64,000 nt of DNA from Rhyacophila brunnea. Its lineage: Eukaryota > Arthropoda > Insecta > Trichoptera > Rhyacophilidae. Shown here piece after piece: positions 44,600-57,861 of this stretch. Positions within the stretch are counted from its first letter, which is position 1. Each line of letters starts with the position of its first letter. The DNA lies in the NCBI GenBank assembly GCA_022495005.1, contig JAGYXB010000803.1:1-64000 (forward strand), read 5' to 3'. Under the pieces are notes generated by a model. It was not told the DNA's origin. It ran no database searches and saw nothing but the letters and a program-made list of their open reading frames with translations. A program made the translations under genes and the position numbers.

Positions 44600-47500
44600 C
44601 AAAAGATAATATTATATTATTATCATTTTCTCGAATGTCATACATACCAGAAAAACGCCTTACATTCATTCAAGATCTTAGCTTTTCCAGTTGCTTTGTA
44701 CTTTGATTGACGTAGATCCCAGCAATTTTGAGAATATCACCATATATTATTACTTGATTGTAAAATTGTAGATAGTATCGGTAAATTCTGAATTCAAAGC
44801 AATGTAATTATTCTTAATGTCGAATTATATATTCAGACAATTTTATTTCATTAGGTACCATGGTTACCGATTATTAAAGGAATATAAAATGAATTAATTA
44901 ATTAACCAATAAATAATTAAAATGTTGATAATGTATGGGAAACTATTCATATCTCGTTAATTATTAAATCACAAATTTGTTTCTCTTTTCATGCGTTGGT
45001 CTTAACTTTTGCCAAGGAATATTCAGTAAAAAATTCAGCGCTCTAAGCCCTAGGGCCTAGGGCATGCCTTTTCGGAGCCTTTAAATTCCGGTCAAACTTT
45101 GTGTTTTATTCATATTGTACAGATAAAGAAAATGCATAATAACTATAGGCACGGTTGTCAGTTCTTGACTAAAGTTGTATATAAATTGCAGTTTCAAGTA
45201 ATAATGATCTACTGATTGTTTGAATGATCTAATTTTGTTTTAAACCTTTATTTTTAGTGTATATACCAAAGATGTTGAGTTTTGCTCCAGTTTGACTCAT
45301 CTGCGGGTTCATCAAAATAGCTAAAGCTAGTTCCAGTTTGGCAGAAGTACTAATTGTCTATGCAAAACCTAACACACTCCTCAAACCCCCCACTGAGAAT
45401 GTGAAATTTGTTTCGTGTATCTCTATAGAATAAGGTTATTTGTTAATTTATTCTAAGGCAACATATTATTATTTGATAAATACGAAATTAACATCTCAAA
45501 GTATTGCTAAATATCTGTTTTCCATCTTCTTCTTATCATGTCATCGTCATCCTCTATCGGAGCGATCTATCATTTATCATCTCCTACTTCTACCAATCAC
45601 CTCTTCCGTGAATAATAATTCATTGAATATAAAAATGTACTTATGTCATAATATTTAGTCGACACTTACAACGAGTAAAAAAAGTTCTTATCTATGACTA
45701 TGACGTTTACTTAAATTTATCCTAATCTTTATTTAACTTATACTGGAACCGTAGCTGTACATATTGTTTCAATTGGCAGATAATAATAATGCTTAGTCCG
45801 TATAACTTTTAAAATATGATTTACTCATAGTTGATTTTTATTTGTATCAAATAACGTATTTATATTTATTGTATTTTATGTATCTCATCTTATCATCTCA
45901 CACGAGTATTGAAGCGTAAAATAAAATCATATTATTCCAACATGGTAAAAAACGGTATCATGAGGTTATAAATAAGTATTATTGATTGGTATTAAACAGA
46001 ACTACATATTTTTTTAAACCACGTAATGAAAAACAGCATGACGGTGCATGAGCATGAGGGAGTATAATTGAATATTACCACGTTTACGTGACGTTGGTAA
46101 CACACCACTGACCTTCGCGAGCCGACGCCGTTTTGTTTCGCTGATCTTTTTGCTGCAATCTTATGCAATTTCACCGCAGACCGCATTTATCTTATCGTGT
46201 AAAACCGGTTTTGGATCACTCCTAATCCAAGAATCGAGCGTTTGTTTTTGTTTCGCATTAGCTAATCGTTGTTTTGCCACTAGTATATAAATCAGTTAAA
46301 AAAAAACGTAGTGTTGCTAGGTCTTAATTGGTTTTAAATTATAGATGTAATAGGTATAGTATGACTTCAGTGACTAACAATTCTCTGTCGCTGGCTTATT
46401 CTTATTATAATCGAATTATCAATAGGTACAGAACCCAATCCCTTGTAATGGGCATAATTATAAAAGCACGCGTGACATAACATAACGTAATATGAATACT
46501 GTTGTGTATTATTTATAATTTATAATAGTTGATTTACCAGTGAACGCAGCAACTGAAGAATAAATAGGCCCTTATAAACGACCGTGTTCATGTACATACA
46601 TCTAAGTATTGTCGTATAGATTAAATTATTTCATAAACAGATAAAATCAAATGATTAACTATTTCTTATATTCAACGAATAATTCACAAGATTTAAGAAT
46701 GTACCATTCTAATTATTGATTCGATTACTGCTGAGTGTCTTACTTTTTTCAAAAAGATTTTTTCTTTTGCTTACCTATAATATATTTTCTCAGAAGTGTT
46801 TTTCAAAATTATGTATGTTAAAAACAAATGAATGTTGTTGAAAAATGTACCCAATATACGTTGCGATAAGGACGATTATTGTAATATCTACTGTGTACTA
46901 CGTTGTCGTCATATTATTATGGTAGGTAGTCTGGTAGCCTAGTCTGGAGGTGTCCGAATAGTTTATTTTGTTCAGTCATTCAATTCAATCAGTTAGGATC
47001 GGATTTAGGTATATGCTAGTCAGCTAGTGAATGCATGTTTATACTGATTATGTGTGTTTTTTTGTTGTTGTATATTGATTAAAATTAATATTTCGTTATT
47101 CGATATTTGATCAGTAATATTGGTTAAAGTTTACAGTTCAGTTCAGTTAAGTTCTACAATTTTTTTCCATAAAAAACTCAATTTTTAACTGCATATTTTC
47201 CGTTTTTAGTGCATATGTACATGCATGTAATCATGTTTTTTTATTGCATATAAATCCGTTCCCTAATTATTAAATATATGTGTTTGAGTTATTTTGCTGG
47301 ACATTGTAATGAAACAACAGACCATTGGTACATTTTTTAATACACAGACTGCGATGGGTGGGTCGCACAAAATAATACCAGATGACAGGACACCAAATAA
47401 TACTTTGGTATTAATAATTTTACTTCAATATTATGACCATATTATTTATTATCTACATTTATTTACTTTTCTAATTTTGGTATAAAATTCGCAGTGAATA

Positions 47501-48400
47501 TAGTGTCTTGAAAACGAATATTTCCTACTGCTCTGTTAAACATTTAGTTACTTATTGGTTTTTTAATCATATCTACCTATATTATAATAGTTTTAATCAT
47601 ACCTACCTTTTTTTTTTATTCTTTCCGATTTTACTTAATTACGATTCTATTATTACTGTTGCCTTCTAAAGCTTTATCCTTTCCAAAAAATCATTTTGGA
47701 CATTTTTAATTCTTCTCAATGCATCATTTCAATATACATATTGCCCAGCTTAGATATTCAACATGTTGTTTTGAGATAGCCATCTGTTCTTTGCACGATC
47801 TTAGTATTTGATCATATCCGTAAATGGTATCAAACATAAATAAATTGTAGCTACAATCAATATGTATATACCCATACATTACCAGTACTTTACGTTTTAC
47901 ACACATTTATGGAAAATGCTAATGAATATTGCATATAACGTGCAAGCTTTTCAAACGTAATTGTATGTAATTTGATAGGCAGACGATCGATTCGTGCAAT
48001 TGATACCATAGCATTTTATAACGGCAAACGTAATAGGTAATTTCTGTTATAATGGTGTTCAATGTATTATACCATAATATAGTAGGTACCCAAGTATGTA
48101 ATACGGGGTCGCAGGTAAAGGCTCAGACCTTTGATTCCCTTTCTCTCTAAATTAATGGGTGATGTGCCCTTTTTGGCAGTTATAATTCCATGCACGATAA
48201 CCTTTCAAAAAGTAAATTGATACCCACTGTACATACTTTATATTGTAACATTTCGAAAGGCTGGTAAGATTAATTCCTCCTAGCTGTGAAATTTATATGC
48301 ATAGCAACTTAACATTTCAATGAACATTCATTCGATTTAAGTTTTTAACCATTTTTGCTTTGTGTGGCTAACTTCCCGCCAATATAAAATATTTCCATGT
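44600..48400. other. No recognised gene
   Basis: AT-rich. A GC-richer block at 46090-46190 has a minus-strand ATG frame (MRSAVKLHKIAAKRSAKQNG) ending near AAG|GTCAGT, a weak exon candidate. ATGCAT-rich text near 47180-47260 may be an old transposon. Confidence 0.3.
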
Positions 48401-48404
48401 CCAT

Positions 48405-48462
48405 GCCCGTGCCCGTGGTAGAGTGATAATCTGAGTCGGGATTCTGTGTCTAACAAATTTTA
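48405..48462 (+). repeat. tRNA-like SINE head
   Basis: GCCCGTGGTAGAGTGATAAT resembles a tRNA D-arm/A box, followed by TGAGTCGGGATTCTGTG where a B box would be, degenerate. Confidence 0.4.
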
Positions 48463-49699
48463 TTAGGTTTCATTTTGTCAATGAGATACATCAGATTCAA
48501 ATAACCTCTAACCTGTGCAGGCCAGTACACTCCACGTAGGAGTGAAACTTACCGTTTTGTATGTGTTTGAAATAGGGGTGGGGAATGTTTTATTTAATTA
48601 TAAAAATAAGGCCCCATTAAGATACTTGTGATTTAATAAGACCCCATCCAAGAAACTTCAATTATATGTATATTATGTACCTACTCGAAAAGCTTTTCTG
48701 TGACTATCATGTGGCATTAATAATGAAGATCGAGAAGTTCTGTGCTTAATATCTTTAACTTTTCGGTGCTTTCAGCCAGCTTCTAAACTCCTTTTTCCTG
48801 GCACCGAAAATATTTACGTGTCATGCCATGCTGACGACTATGTAAATTATATATATAAGTATATAGGTAGATTTTTACATCTTTATATAGTGGCACAATT
48901 ATTGGTACGGCAAAAACGATTCAAAGTTGCTTGGTATCGATCGCTAGCATTGAAACAGGCATTGTAGCAAATAATACCGATATATCTGCGAATCGCCCAT
49001 GGTGTCAATGTAGATTGATTTACTTGTACGAACACATTTTAGTTCAGTAAATACATTTTTAATTTTTATGATCAGATATTCTGTTGTAGCATAATATCTT
49101 GTATGTACCTCTACCTCTACCTACATAAATAATGTTAGATGTTTGATTGTCTTAGATAACTTTAAATCAATTTAATTAAGCGCCCTATTTAAATGGAATG
49201 AATAATTTTCAATCTAGTTATCGTTGTAAGATATCACAGCGAGGTTTTTTACAGAATCATCTCTCTTTACGCAAGATACTTGCTTATATTATTTTATTGT
49301 GATATACCTACTTAGATAGGAAATTTTGTTTTCGCGCTATCGATTTTCATTCCACTCTCTCTTTCTCTCTATGCGAAATAACTCATACATATTATACTCT
49401 GCCGATAATACTTTCTATTCATGCTCATTTCATATTACGACACTACTTTGCATTTGAATATCTTCATTACCTCTCATTTTTCCTTCGTAAATTATCTGGC
49501 GATTTGAGTTCGCGTATTGTACGGAGAATTCTGCAAGATGTGAATGCCGTTTTTTTTCAATTTGCATCTGAAATGATTTGACGAAGCTATCGTTATGCTT
49601 TTCTAGATTTCTCAAAAATACTTTTTGACACGTTTTACATAATCTAATATGATTTGTTTTTTTCTCTGTCTATTTTACGTATTTGGTTCTTACATACTA
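48463..49699. other. No recognised feature
   Basis: AT-rich with a CTCT-rich patch near 49355. Confidence 0.4.
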
Positions 49700-49707
49700 A
49701 TAACTAC

Positions 49708-50826
49708 CAGTGGCGAAGGGTGACTTTTGGGAAGAGGTAAGCTGTAGAGATCAGAGAAAAATAGCACACTTGTAAGGTATACTTACAGGAAATAAGAAGA
49801 TAATACTTACGATATTAGTACTGATGAATAATAATATGTGCACACTAATGACAACGACACACTGAATCGTTGAAATTTCAATAGCTCACCGACGGTATAA
49901 AATTGAGCGATGAGTTTAAATTATGTATTTTCATAAACATTCATATACCTAACATACGCCCAAAAATATATCATTAATATTGCTGTATGCAAATTTAAAT
50001 GAACGGTTGATCTTCCAGCTTTGATAATTTCTGATTTTTGGATAAACGTCAAACTTGAAAACGATATTTTTTAAATTTGATCCGTACTTCAGCAATGACC
50101 AATTTCAGTTGGAAAACTAGACATTTTTACAAATAATTTGTATTTGAAGCACTGACGAATGACTTAGGGTACAAAAAAAGATAATCTATCCACATTCAGA
50201 ACACAATAAATCACAGAATTGTCTCACAAAATAAAACTATACCACCATGTTTTGAACAACAATCTGACTGAATTAAAACGATATAAATTATGTTTGTCTA
50301 TGACTGAACTAATCTAAATAATTATCACGAGATACAATTATTTGTTATTTTTAAAATCAATTAATAATTATATCTGATTGAACCCATTAGACATTATTTT
50401 TTTAAATCATCTTATTTATTTATTATTATTTAAAGCGGCAGGCATAGACAATAAACTTTGCAAAAAGAGTTGGAAGCGGTCACTCGAACGCTTCCGAAAC
50501 GCGATAAAATTTGTAGACTTGCTTGAAGAGATGAGTCATAATAAGTATAGAAAACAATTTTCGATTATGAAGTCAATAATCGACAATCGTCATTCAAAGA
50601 AAAAAAACAGATGTCGCTACTCGCTTGTAATTTTTTGTTTGATTCTAAACTTGACTAATTTACACAGTCGGGCCAATCTACATTCAAATTCACACAATAG
50701 ATGACTCTTAATATTTTAAAATATTCCATATTTTTATTTATTGCAATTTGAAATAAATACTTGAAGATATAGTTTTCTTAGAAGGTAGGCTTTAAATAAT
50801 CGCTTAGTATGGAGCCTTCGTCACTG
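49708..50826. mobile_element. hAT element related to the CAGTGGCGAAGG MITE, 1119 bp
   Basis: Termini CAGTGGCGAAGGG and CCTTCGTCACTG are inverted. ATAACTAC (49700-49707) and CTAACTAC (50827-50834) form an 8-bp target duplication with one change. The interior differs from the small MITEs. A 108-codon frame at 50378-50704 (ATG-less start, with LCKKSWKRSLERFRNAIKFV) may be a coding remnant, but is not recognisable as transposase. Confidence 0.8.
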
Positions 50827-51915
50827 CTAACTACATAATATTATGTAATACAGGAAATATGATTTACATTTTCCTTTGCCTTGTTTTTATAACACAATAA
50901 TTATTGAATGTAAACATTTGAAATGTAATGAAAACTGCATTGATATGGATACGGTGTTTATTTAAAGACGATATTTTAGTTAGCGATGTAGTATAACGAT
51001 TTGATATGTGGTTTTCAACTGTTTTGTTTCATGGTGCCCTTGCTCTATAAAGATTCTTTCACGGTGACCTAAAATTTCCGACCCTCCAGATTCAAATTTG
51101 AAACCGTTTTAGCTAAGTATCTCTAAAGTATCTTTACCAGAACTAGACGTATTTTTAGGAAGGATTTCGAAATGTGTGTCTTTGAGTGTGGATGAATGTG
51201 GGTTTTTGAAAGAAAAATGAATCGGCATGATAAATCATTAATGAATGCTCTCTAAATAAAGGTTGAATGGCCACCGTGGCCGGATCAGGGGATAGCTGTA
51301 CTTCAGATTCATGTGAAGAAAACAACCACCAAATGATGACATTATGGCGCCCCTGAGAATTATGTACACCTGATAATATGTTAATATCATTATATTCTAC
51401 CCTATTTATTAATAGTGGTAATAATCTCATAATTACATCCATCTGCTTAGTGTGTCTACACAGGTCCCAACTCCCAACCCAACACTTCTTCTCAGTGCCT
51501 TGCTAATTCAATTTACCCTCCCATAGTAGGTATTCTAACTAATTATTATTAAATAACTGATTACCTATTTGAAGTATTCGCATAATATACATATTTGCGT
51601 AATATATAACATGTACTATTTCGGAATGAGTCAAAGGTATTTAAAAAAAAATACGTCTATTTTTAATTCTATAGTATTCTAATTTTAGAGAAAAATGAAA
51701 TTGGTTAGGTGCGGTATTAATGTAGAACGAAGCTATTAAATTTATTGTTAATTTGCTATATTACGATGTACTATAAGCGTAAGGCTATACAACTGACCAT
51801 ACAAAAAAAGTATGTTGATTTTGGACTCTATTTAGTCATATACTTGGTCATTTTCTAATATCAGTTTTTAAAAAAAATGTACAATATTTGATTTTGCTCC
51901 ATTGTACGTGAGCAG

Positions 51916-51993
51916 GATTTGGCATTCTGTAGAGAGCGGTATGAACATATGGCTACTTTTGCTTCAAATGCTACTGTGATGTACCGATTTCCG
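51916..51993 (+). CDS. Candidate internal exon, 26 codons, phase 0-0
   Basis: After CATTGTACGTGAGCAG (a weak acceptor) an open frame reads DLAFCRERYEHMATFASNAT then VMYRFP to a consensus donor, CCG|GTAAGTACG. Alternatively it is a first exon starting at the internal ATG at 51949. GC content and codon pattern are above background. No domain is recognised. Confidence 0.4.
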
Positions 51994-52706
51994 GTAAGTA
52001 CGGCTTGGAGCTATAGTCTGTATGGGTGATGTTGATAATTATGTTGTCGCCAAAAGCTACATCGACGTAGACGCGAAACTGCCTCTGCCTTGCTTTCTGA
52101 TATACTCGTATTATAAGGTTTGGTAATACGTGCCCGGGCGCCGAATACCGTATTCCGATGATATTGCCGTCTTTTTTGCGGGAATTTTCGTTGGTAACTT
52201 CGAATGAAACCCGGTTAGTACCTATATAAATTTAAATTAAAACCTAACTAAAACCTGTAGAATTTAATATTAATTATATTTTCATTTCTTGTTAAATTAA
52301 AATATTTAATTTACTACGACAAGTATTTCTTAATAAAAAATACGTTATACCTTCTTAAATATAAAAAAAAATAGTAATTGAAAAAAATCATTTACGGCGA
52401 ACTGTATACCGGATTGCATTCATGGTTCTGAAAGTTTCCGCGATATAGATGACACTACCATCGGAATGCACTATTCAGCACTCCGGCCGGTGTATGGTAT
52501 GGCTATGGTAGGTAGGTACCCACTCATTGCGATGTGATCAAAATGGTGTAGTTTCCTTCATATTTTAATTGTATACGGTTTTGGCTGCCGTCTCATTTTT
52601 TTTAAATAATTATGATCATTAACTGTAATCGTCATTAAAAACCGATAATAATTATCCATATAACTAGACAGTTACATTCACTATGTAATCTATGTATATA
52701 ATATAT

Positions 52707-53155
52707 CAGTGGCGAAGGGTGGAGGTAGGCTGTTAAAATCCGATATAAAAAGTGCACGCTAAACTTTGTCAGTCAAACATATTTTATATCATTGAACAAT
52801 GACTACAATGTGTAAATAGTGTTTGTTTGTGTCTAAAATTCAATTGAACCTTGCCCAATCTGAGATATCTATCTATAAAATATTTCAAATTATATCATTA
52901 ACATTAAACCATTCTTAATGTTATAGATAGAAGATTTTTTTTATCGATTATGGTTCAGTTTAGGCAGGACTTAATGAGTTTTAATAAATTCACCACAACC
53001 ATCTGTAATATGTATTCGTCATCCAACGAAAACAAATCAGTATGACTGAAAAAGTGTACATTATTTTTTCGGATCACCCATAGCCATAACTAACAAAGCT
53101 TAGTGTGCACTATTTATGTCGAATCTTAACAGCCTACCTCCACCCTTCGCCACTG
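52707..53155. mobile_element. hAT MITE, near-complete copy
   Basis: CAGTGGCGAAGGGTGGAGG at the left and CCTCCACCCTTCGCCACTG at the right are perfect 19-bp inverted termini, the best-preserved of the family here. ATATAT borders both ends, so the exact duplication is hidden by low complexity. Confidence 0.92.
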
Positions 53156-53715
53156 ATATATAGGTATATCTTATTATTATTGAATGAAATACTGGGAACC
53201 AGTGCGAAAATAATATTTATTAAAGCAAGACAAGACCATGCCAATATAAAAGTCAAGGATACACTAGGATCATGTGTGCAGAGGGACTATTTTACCAAAA
53301 TGCCACTAGTAGTAGTATAAAAATATAACAGATTATTTGAAAAATGGCAATTATATAAAAGTCTGATATAAAGTAAAAGTGAAGCTAGTCATCCATTAAC
53401 ACGTGTAAATATTATTATTCTAAGTTTCTGTTTCTTACAAGTATATCCATCTCAGCAGTTTATTGCCATTCTTGGAAAGATAATAATTAATAAGTTTTGC
53501 TAGTTATTATAGAATGATACTGATTATAGTTTTATAACATTTTATATCCCATTCATAATACAAGATTAGAACCTTGTTTACATTTTATTATTGAGTTGCA
53601 TCAAAGTGGTATAACATTCCATGCCCGTCGTAGGCACTTTACGAAATACTTATTTCCTTTTTCACCACACATAAATTATTTTAAACGAGTTTTATTACTT
53701 ATTATTATAACGCAG

Positions 53716-53781
53716 GTTCGACCTTTTAATTTTATTATATGGGCGGTTTATAAACAAGCTAGACAGTTATGTCTGCCATAA
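53716..53781 (+). CDS. Candidate terminal exon
   Basis: TTATTACTTATTATTATAACGCAG is a reasonable acceptor. The phase-0 frame VRPFNFIIWAVYKQARQLCL ends P-stop at 53781. An AATAAA occurs about 275 bp later (54058). The phase matches the exon at 51916. A weak call on its own. Confidence 0.3.
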   Translation, partial: VRPFNFIIWAVYKQARQLCLP

Positions 53782-54387
53782 AATTCAGGCCGTGTTTGAT
53801 TTAGGGTAACGAGGAGTTCTACCCCATGGTATTATAACATTATGTTTTATGTTAGTTTAGGTTCTTTTCCTCTGATAATTCAGTGGAAAACCATAACGAA
53901 ATATATTTTCCGGTTTTATCTAAGTAGCTACTACTTCTTTATGAAATATATTTATTAAACATAATATTTGACTTTCTGGTTTAAATAATATTTGTCTACT
54001 TTGACACGGTTTTTTTTCTGATATGATTATGTTATTTTGGTTGTGTATTGATATAAAAATAAAAAATGTAGACTATGTGTGACACATGTTTGCTTGTTTA
54101 ATTATAACGACCTTATACGTAGTATCAACAATTAATAGATAGGTACATCATAGTAATACTTTGTATTTTAAACTTTTATAATAAATATTTCTAAATGTTT
54201 TTATTGAAAAAGTATTCACTTAGTAGAATTCCATTTTACAATAGTTTACCTACTTAACATTATACTTTAGTCATAATTAGATCAATATCTAATTTTCAAA
54301 ATAATAGGTGTGTTTACTTAATGTGTTTTTTTTCAACCGTTAATGAGATATAGCTGAAAAACTAAAAATCTTCCGCAATTTTCCAGA

Positions 54388-54471
54388 ATGGCAGCCGTAG
54401 CACAGCATTTACTAGTACTGTTGCTGGGCACTAGCGCTATGAATTATACATACGCAAAATCTCCCCTTTAG
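54388..54471 (+). CDS. Signal-peptide reading frame with early stop
   Basis: GCAATTTTCCAG|A precedes ATGG, a good acceptor followed at once by a good start context. The frame MAAVAQHLLVLLLGTSAMNY then TYAKSPL-stop is a classical signal peptide with an alanine cleavage site after TYA. Codon use is much more GC-rich than the flanks. The in-frame stop lies 18 bp before a good donor, TTCCAG|GTAAAAC (54487). It may be a pseudogenised first coding exon of a secreted protein or a 27-residue peptide. It would have an untranslated upstream exon. Confidence 0.4.
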   Translation: MAAVAQHLLVLLLGTSAMNYTYAKSPL

Positions 54472-54489
54472 GAAAATTATTTCCAGGTA

Positions 54490-57480
54490 AAACCCTTATA
54501 CGACCACCTAGACTGGTAATAAGATTAACTCCACAAATTTTGTTTTTTTAGTCGATAACTATTTCCGTTGCTATTAATACTGTGTGAATAAACGGTTTGT
54601 TCTTGTTTTTGTGTATGTACATACAGGAAGTGACGAAACCATCTTTCTTATATATTTTTTACACTGCTGCGTATGTATGTAATTTATTATTGTATTTTTT
54701 ATAAATACGTATATGTACTAAACTTATAGATACCGATCCTAAGCATTAGTAATCAATAAAGTATGTATGTATATAAAATGCACCTCAAGGTAACTTAAAA
54801 ATGTTATATGCATAAAAAACTGTAGTTAGGTACATATTTTTTCAAAAACTATATACCTACAATTATGATTTACGAGTGTTTCTGTGTTATTAACCTGTTA
54901 ACCATGACAACATTGGTTGGGTAACTCAAAATTAAATGTATGAAACCCAAACATCTTCAGTTTAACTGTCAGTTAACAGTTACGAATACATTATAACTAG
55001 GGGTTTTTTGCCTTGGTACATGTGTAACTACGTTCCTTGTATATAAAAATACATCCAGAATTTATCACCTAGTATCCTTATGCTGTAACTGCTTTCCATA
55101 GATAAGCGCCTTATAATCATGGGTATGTCCCTTACCTATATTTCTCTTTTATAAAAATCCTGGGGCGTAGACAATCAGCGTACGCTTTGCTCTACATTTG
55201 TCTATTGTCCCAGGTGATATATGCTCACCGAGGTCTTGACCTGTCACATAAATCGTCTTCTTTGCATCATTGTCCTTTTAAAGGTAAGCCAAAGCACGGT
55301 TACCGCGACTCTCATGATCTAGGGAAGACGTCGACAACATTGTCATACCAAAATAGTTTTTTATAATTCCGCTGCTATTGTACCTATGACGCATGAATAT
55401 GTTTTTTTTGCAAATATAAACTGACAATACCTATATCATAAATTATCTAAGTCAAGCATACGTAGGTACCGATTTTCCGGTCCGATTTTTGAATTTAATT
55501 TTAAGCAAATAAAACTTGACACTAGTTATCTGAAGATTTTATTTATTATTCTTTCTTTATCGATATCCGTTCCTTACGTAGAGCGTAATATGGACTTAAC
55601 GTGGCGCTTCCAAGAATCCCTGTTGCTTGCTAGTTTTCTTCCGTTTTCTCAGCCCAATCTAAGATCATGCAACTCCGCCGTATACCTTCTCTCTGTTTAT
55701 ACAGTGTAGATGGTTTTTGGCAGCCCTACAGCTTAGCGGACCTGGTTGGTTTGACGAAACTTCAGGCCAAATTTGAGGCATCTATAACACTGGCACAGTC
55801 AGATGCAGTGTCGCATCTTCACCTTAGGCTTATATGATGAGAGATTTCATCTTTCTTGCTCTTGTCCCTCCGATACCTATTTCAAATTCATACCAGTCAC
55901 TTCCAGCATCTGCCGCAAGAAACTGTTTTCGCAACTCGTCTTATGGTTGTTTTGAGCCGTGTGCCATGACTCGCTGCGTAAAGCAGCACCATCAGAATGA
56001 AAGTATTAAAAAAGTTTGTTTCACTAACATATTAATCAAATCTTCGGTAAGGTTCGAGGCTCATTCTACACTCTAGGTTCTGTGTCCCTAATACAAACAA
56101 GTCTTTAATCTTTAAACGATTTTCAGCTGGACGTGAGTTAATAAAATTAAGAATAACGAATTTCATAGCTCTCAATTATTAACATAGCTACTTGGCATAT
56201 TCCGAATTATAAAAATCGCCTGTGAACTTTCATGGTGACTGTTAACTTATGGATTTGTTGAATATAGTTTTATTAAAATTATCACGAAGTTCGAAGTAAT
56301 TTACATGATATTATCTAAGAACACAATATCGGGTACTACTTTCATAAATATTCAAGTGCCCACCCGAAATTCAAAATAAGTGAGTGCAATCAATAGTTTT
56401 AATACTACCTCGTCAAAGTTTCTAACCACTGAATAAGCTACTCGTCCGTTAAACCTATTTTGCGTACCTGAGCAGAAAACGGTCTCAAAAAGGAACGTGT
56501 AAATATTACAAATTTTACAGTTACGCACGTCAAATTTCTTAGTTCTTATATTCCGCAGTTACAATGGGAAAATCGACTTATCGTCTTATAATATTTTTTG
56601 TTCACTAGTTTTCACTTTTATAAAAAATACCCATTTGCAATCTTCTATACAAATCAGTCGTCATTTGGATTCCATTAGTGATTAGGTAGTAATAAATAAC
56701 AAATATCGATAGAGATACTATACAAGTACTTATTGCTTTAATATTGTGTAAATCTGGAAATCGCCCCCGAATGTAGAACTATTTTAATTCACATTTGAAA
56801 TATTTTAATGAGAATTCTTTGAAACAGCCTACTACATTTATTACTTATTTTGTATTATACTTATAATATAGTTTAGTAGCAATATTGCCGAATGAAAATA
56901 TGCGCACATTCGTCTATATAAATAATAAATATAACGGATAGAAGCAGCTTCATCATCAATAATATTTTCAAATATAGTTCTGCATTCAGCAGTCGAAGCG
57001 TATTGAGCATATTATTCATCTTGCTGTAGAGTGTGAAAATGGTCTAGGCTGATTTGATACCATTTTTTCGCTCTACATTTGGTAACAGTCCTTAAGTTAT
57101 CAGTAAATTTTAAGCTGTTTAAAAGTTGGTAAGTCACGAAAGTAAAATACAACAAATTTCACGTTTACGACATATGGTTATTTCACCCATTCTAATTTAC
57201 CACACATTAATTAATAAGTAATTGATATCGTTTTATTTAAGTATGGATGTATTCTACTGAGATTTATGTGGAGACAATTATTGCATTTTACAGGAACATC
57301 TGAAAAGTGTCCCCTTGTGATATTTTTATAATTTCGTCAATTTAGTTTGACCAAGCAAACAATATTAAGATTGAAAACGAAATCATTGGGAGTTAAGAAT
57401 TTGTCACGGTGTACGACATGAGTGTATATTGTCACTTTTGTTAGTTAACCTGAAAACTACAGTAGCTACTTCCGCCACAT
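54490..57480. other. No firm gene
   Basis: GC-richer text at 55590-56080, on the minus strand containing coding-like pieces (RRSCMILDWAEKTEE), may be a decayed transposon ORF. The 80-codon + frame at 55834 overlaps it and is not convincing. Confidence 0.3.
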
Positions 57481-57790
57481 TATGAGTGGAGAAATGTACA
57501 GCATTCCCTAACGTATCATCCAAGGAAAGATCAACGGCAATCGTAGCTGAGTATGACGCCGCATTTCATGGCTTAAGTACTTTCGTGATTGTGTAGTTCC
57601 ACTGACCTGTTCCGGGTAGCGGATGATAAGGCTAAGATCGCCCCGATATTGGCTTGGCCGACCTTCGCAAATGGCTATCATCAATTTCACGGAAAAACAA
57701 AAACCTATTAATACAACCTTCACTCCTCTCAAGATCGAACATGGTGAAGTAAAGTAGTAGTGATATATAGGTACAATCAGAATAATATTT

Positions 57791-57861
57791 TGCTCTCGCG
57801 GTGCAGTGCATAAGGCGCGCTGGCCTTCCATCCGGGAGCTCCGGGTTCCCGGTGACGACAC
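57791..57861 (+). repeat. tRNA-derived SINE head
   Basis: GCGGTGCAGTGCATAAGGCG (A-box region) and GGGAGCTCCGGGTTCCCGGT (B-box region) have the layout of insect tRNA-derived SINE heads. The region upstream (57500-57780) reads on the minus strand as open, possibly LINE-like, text. Confidence 0.6.
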
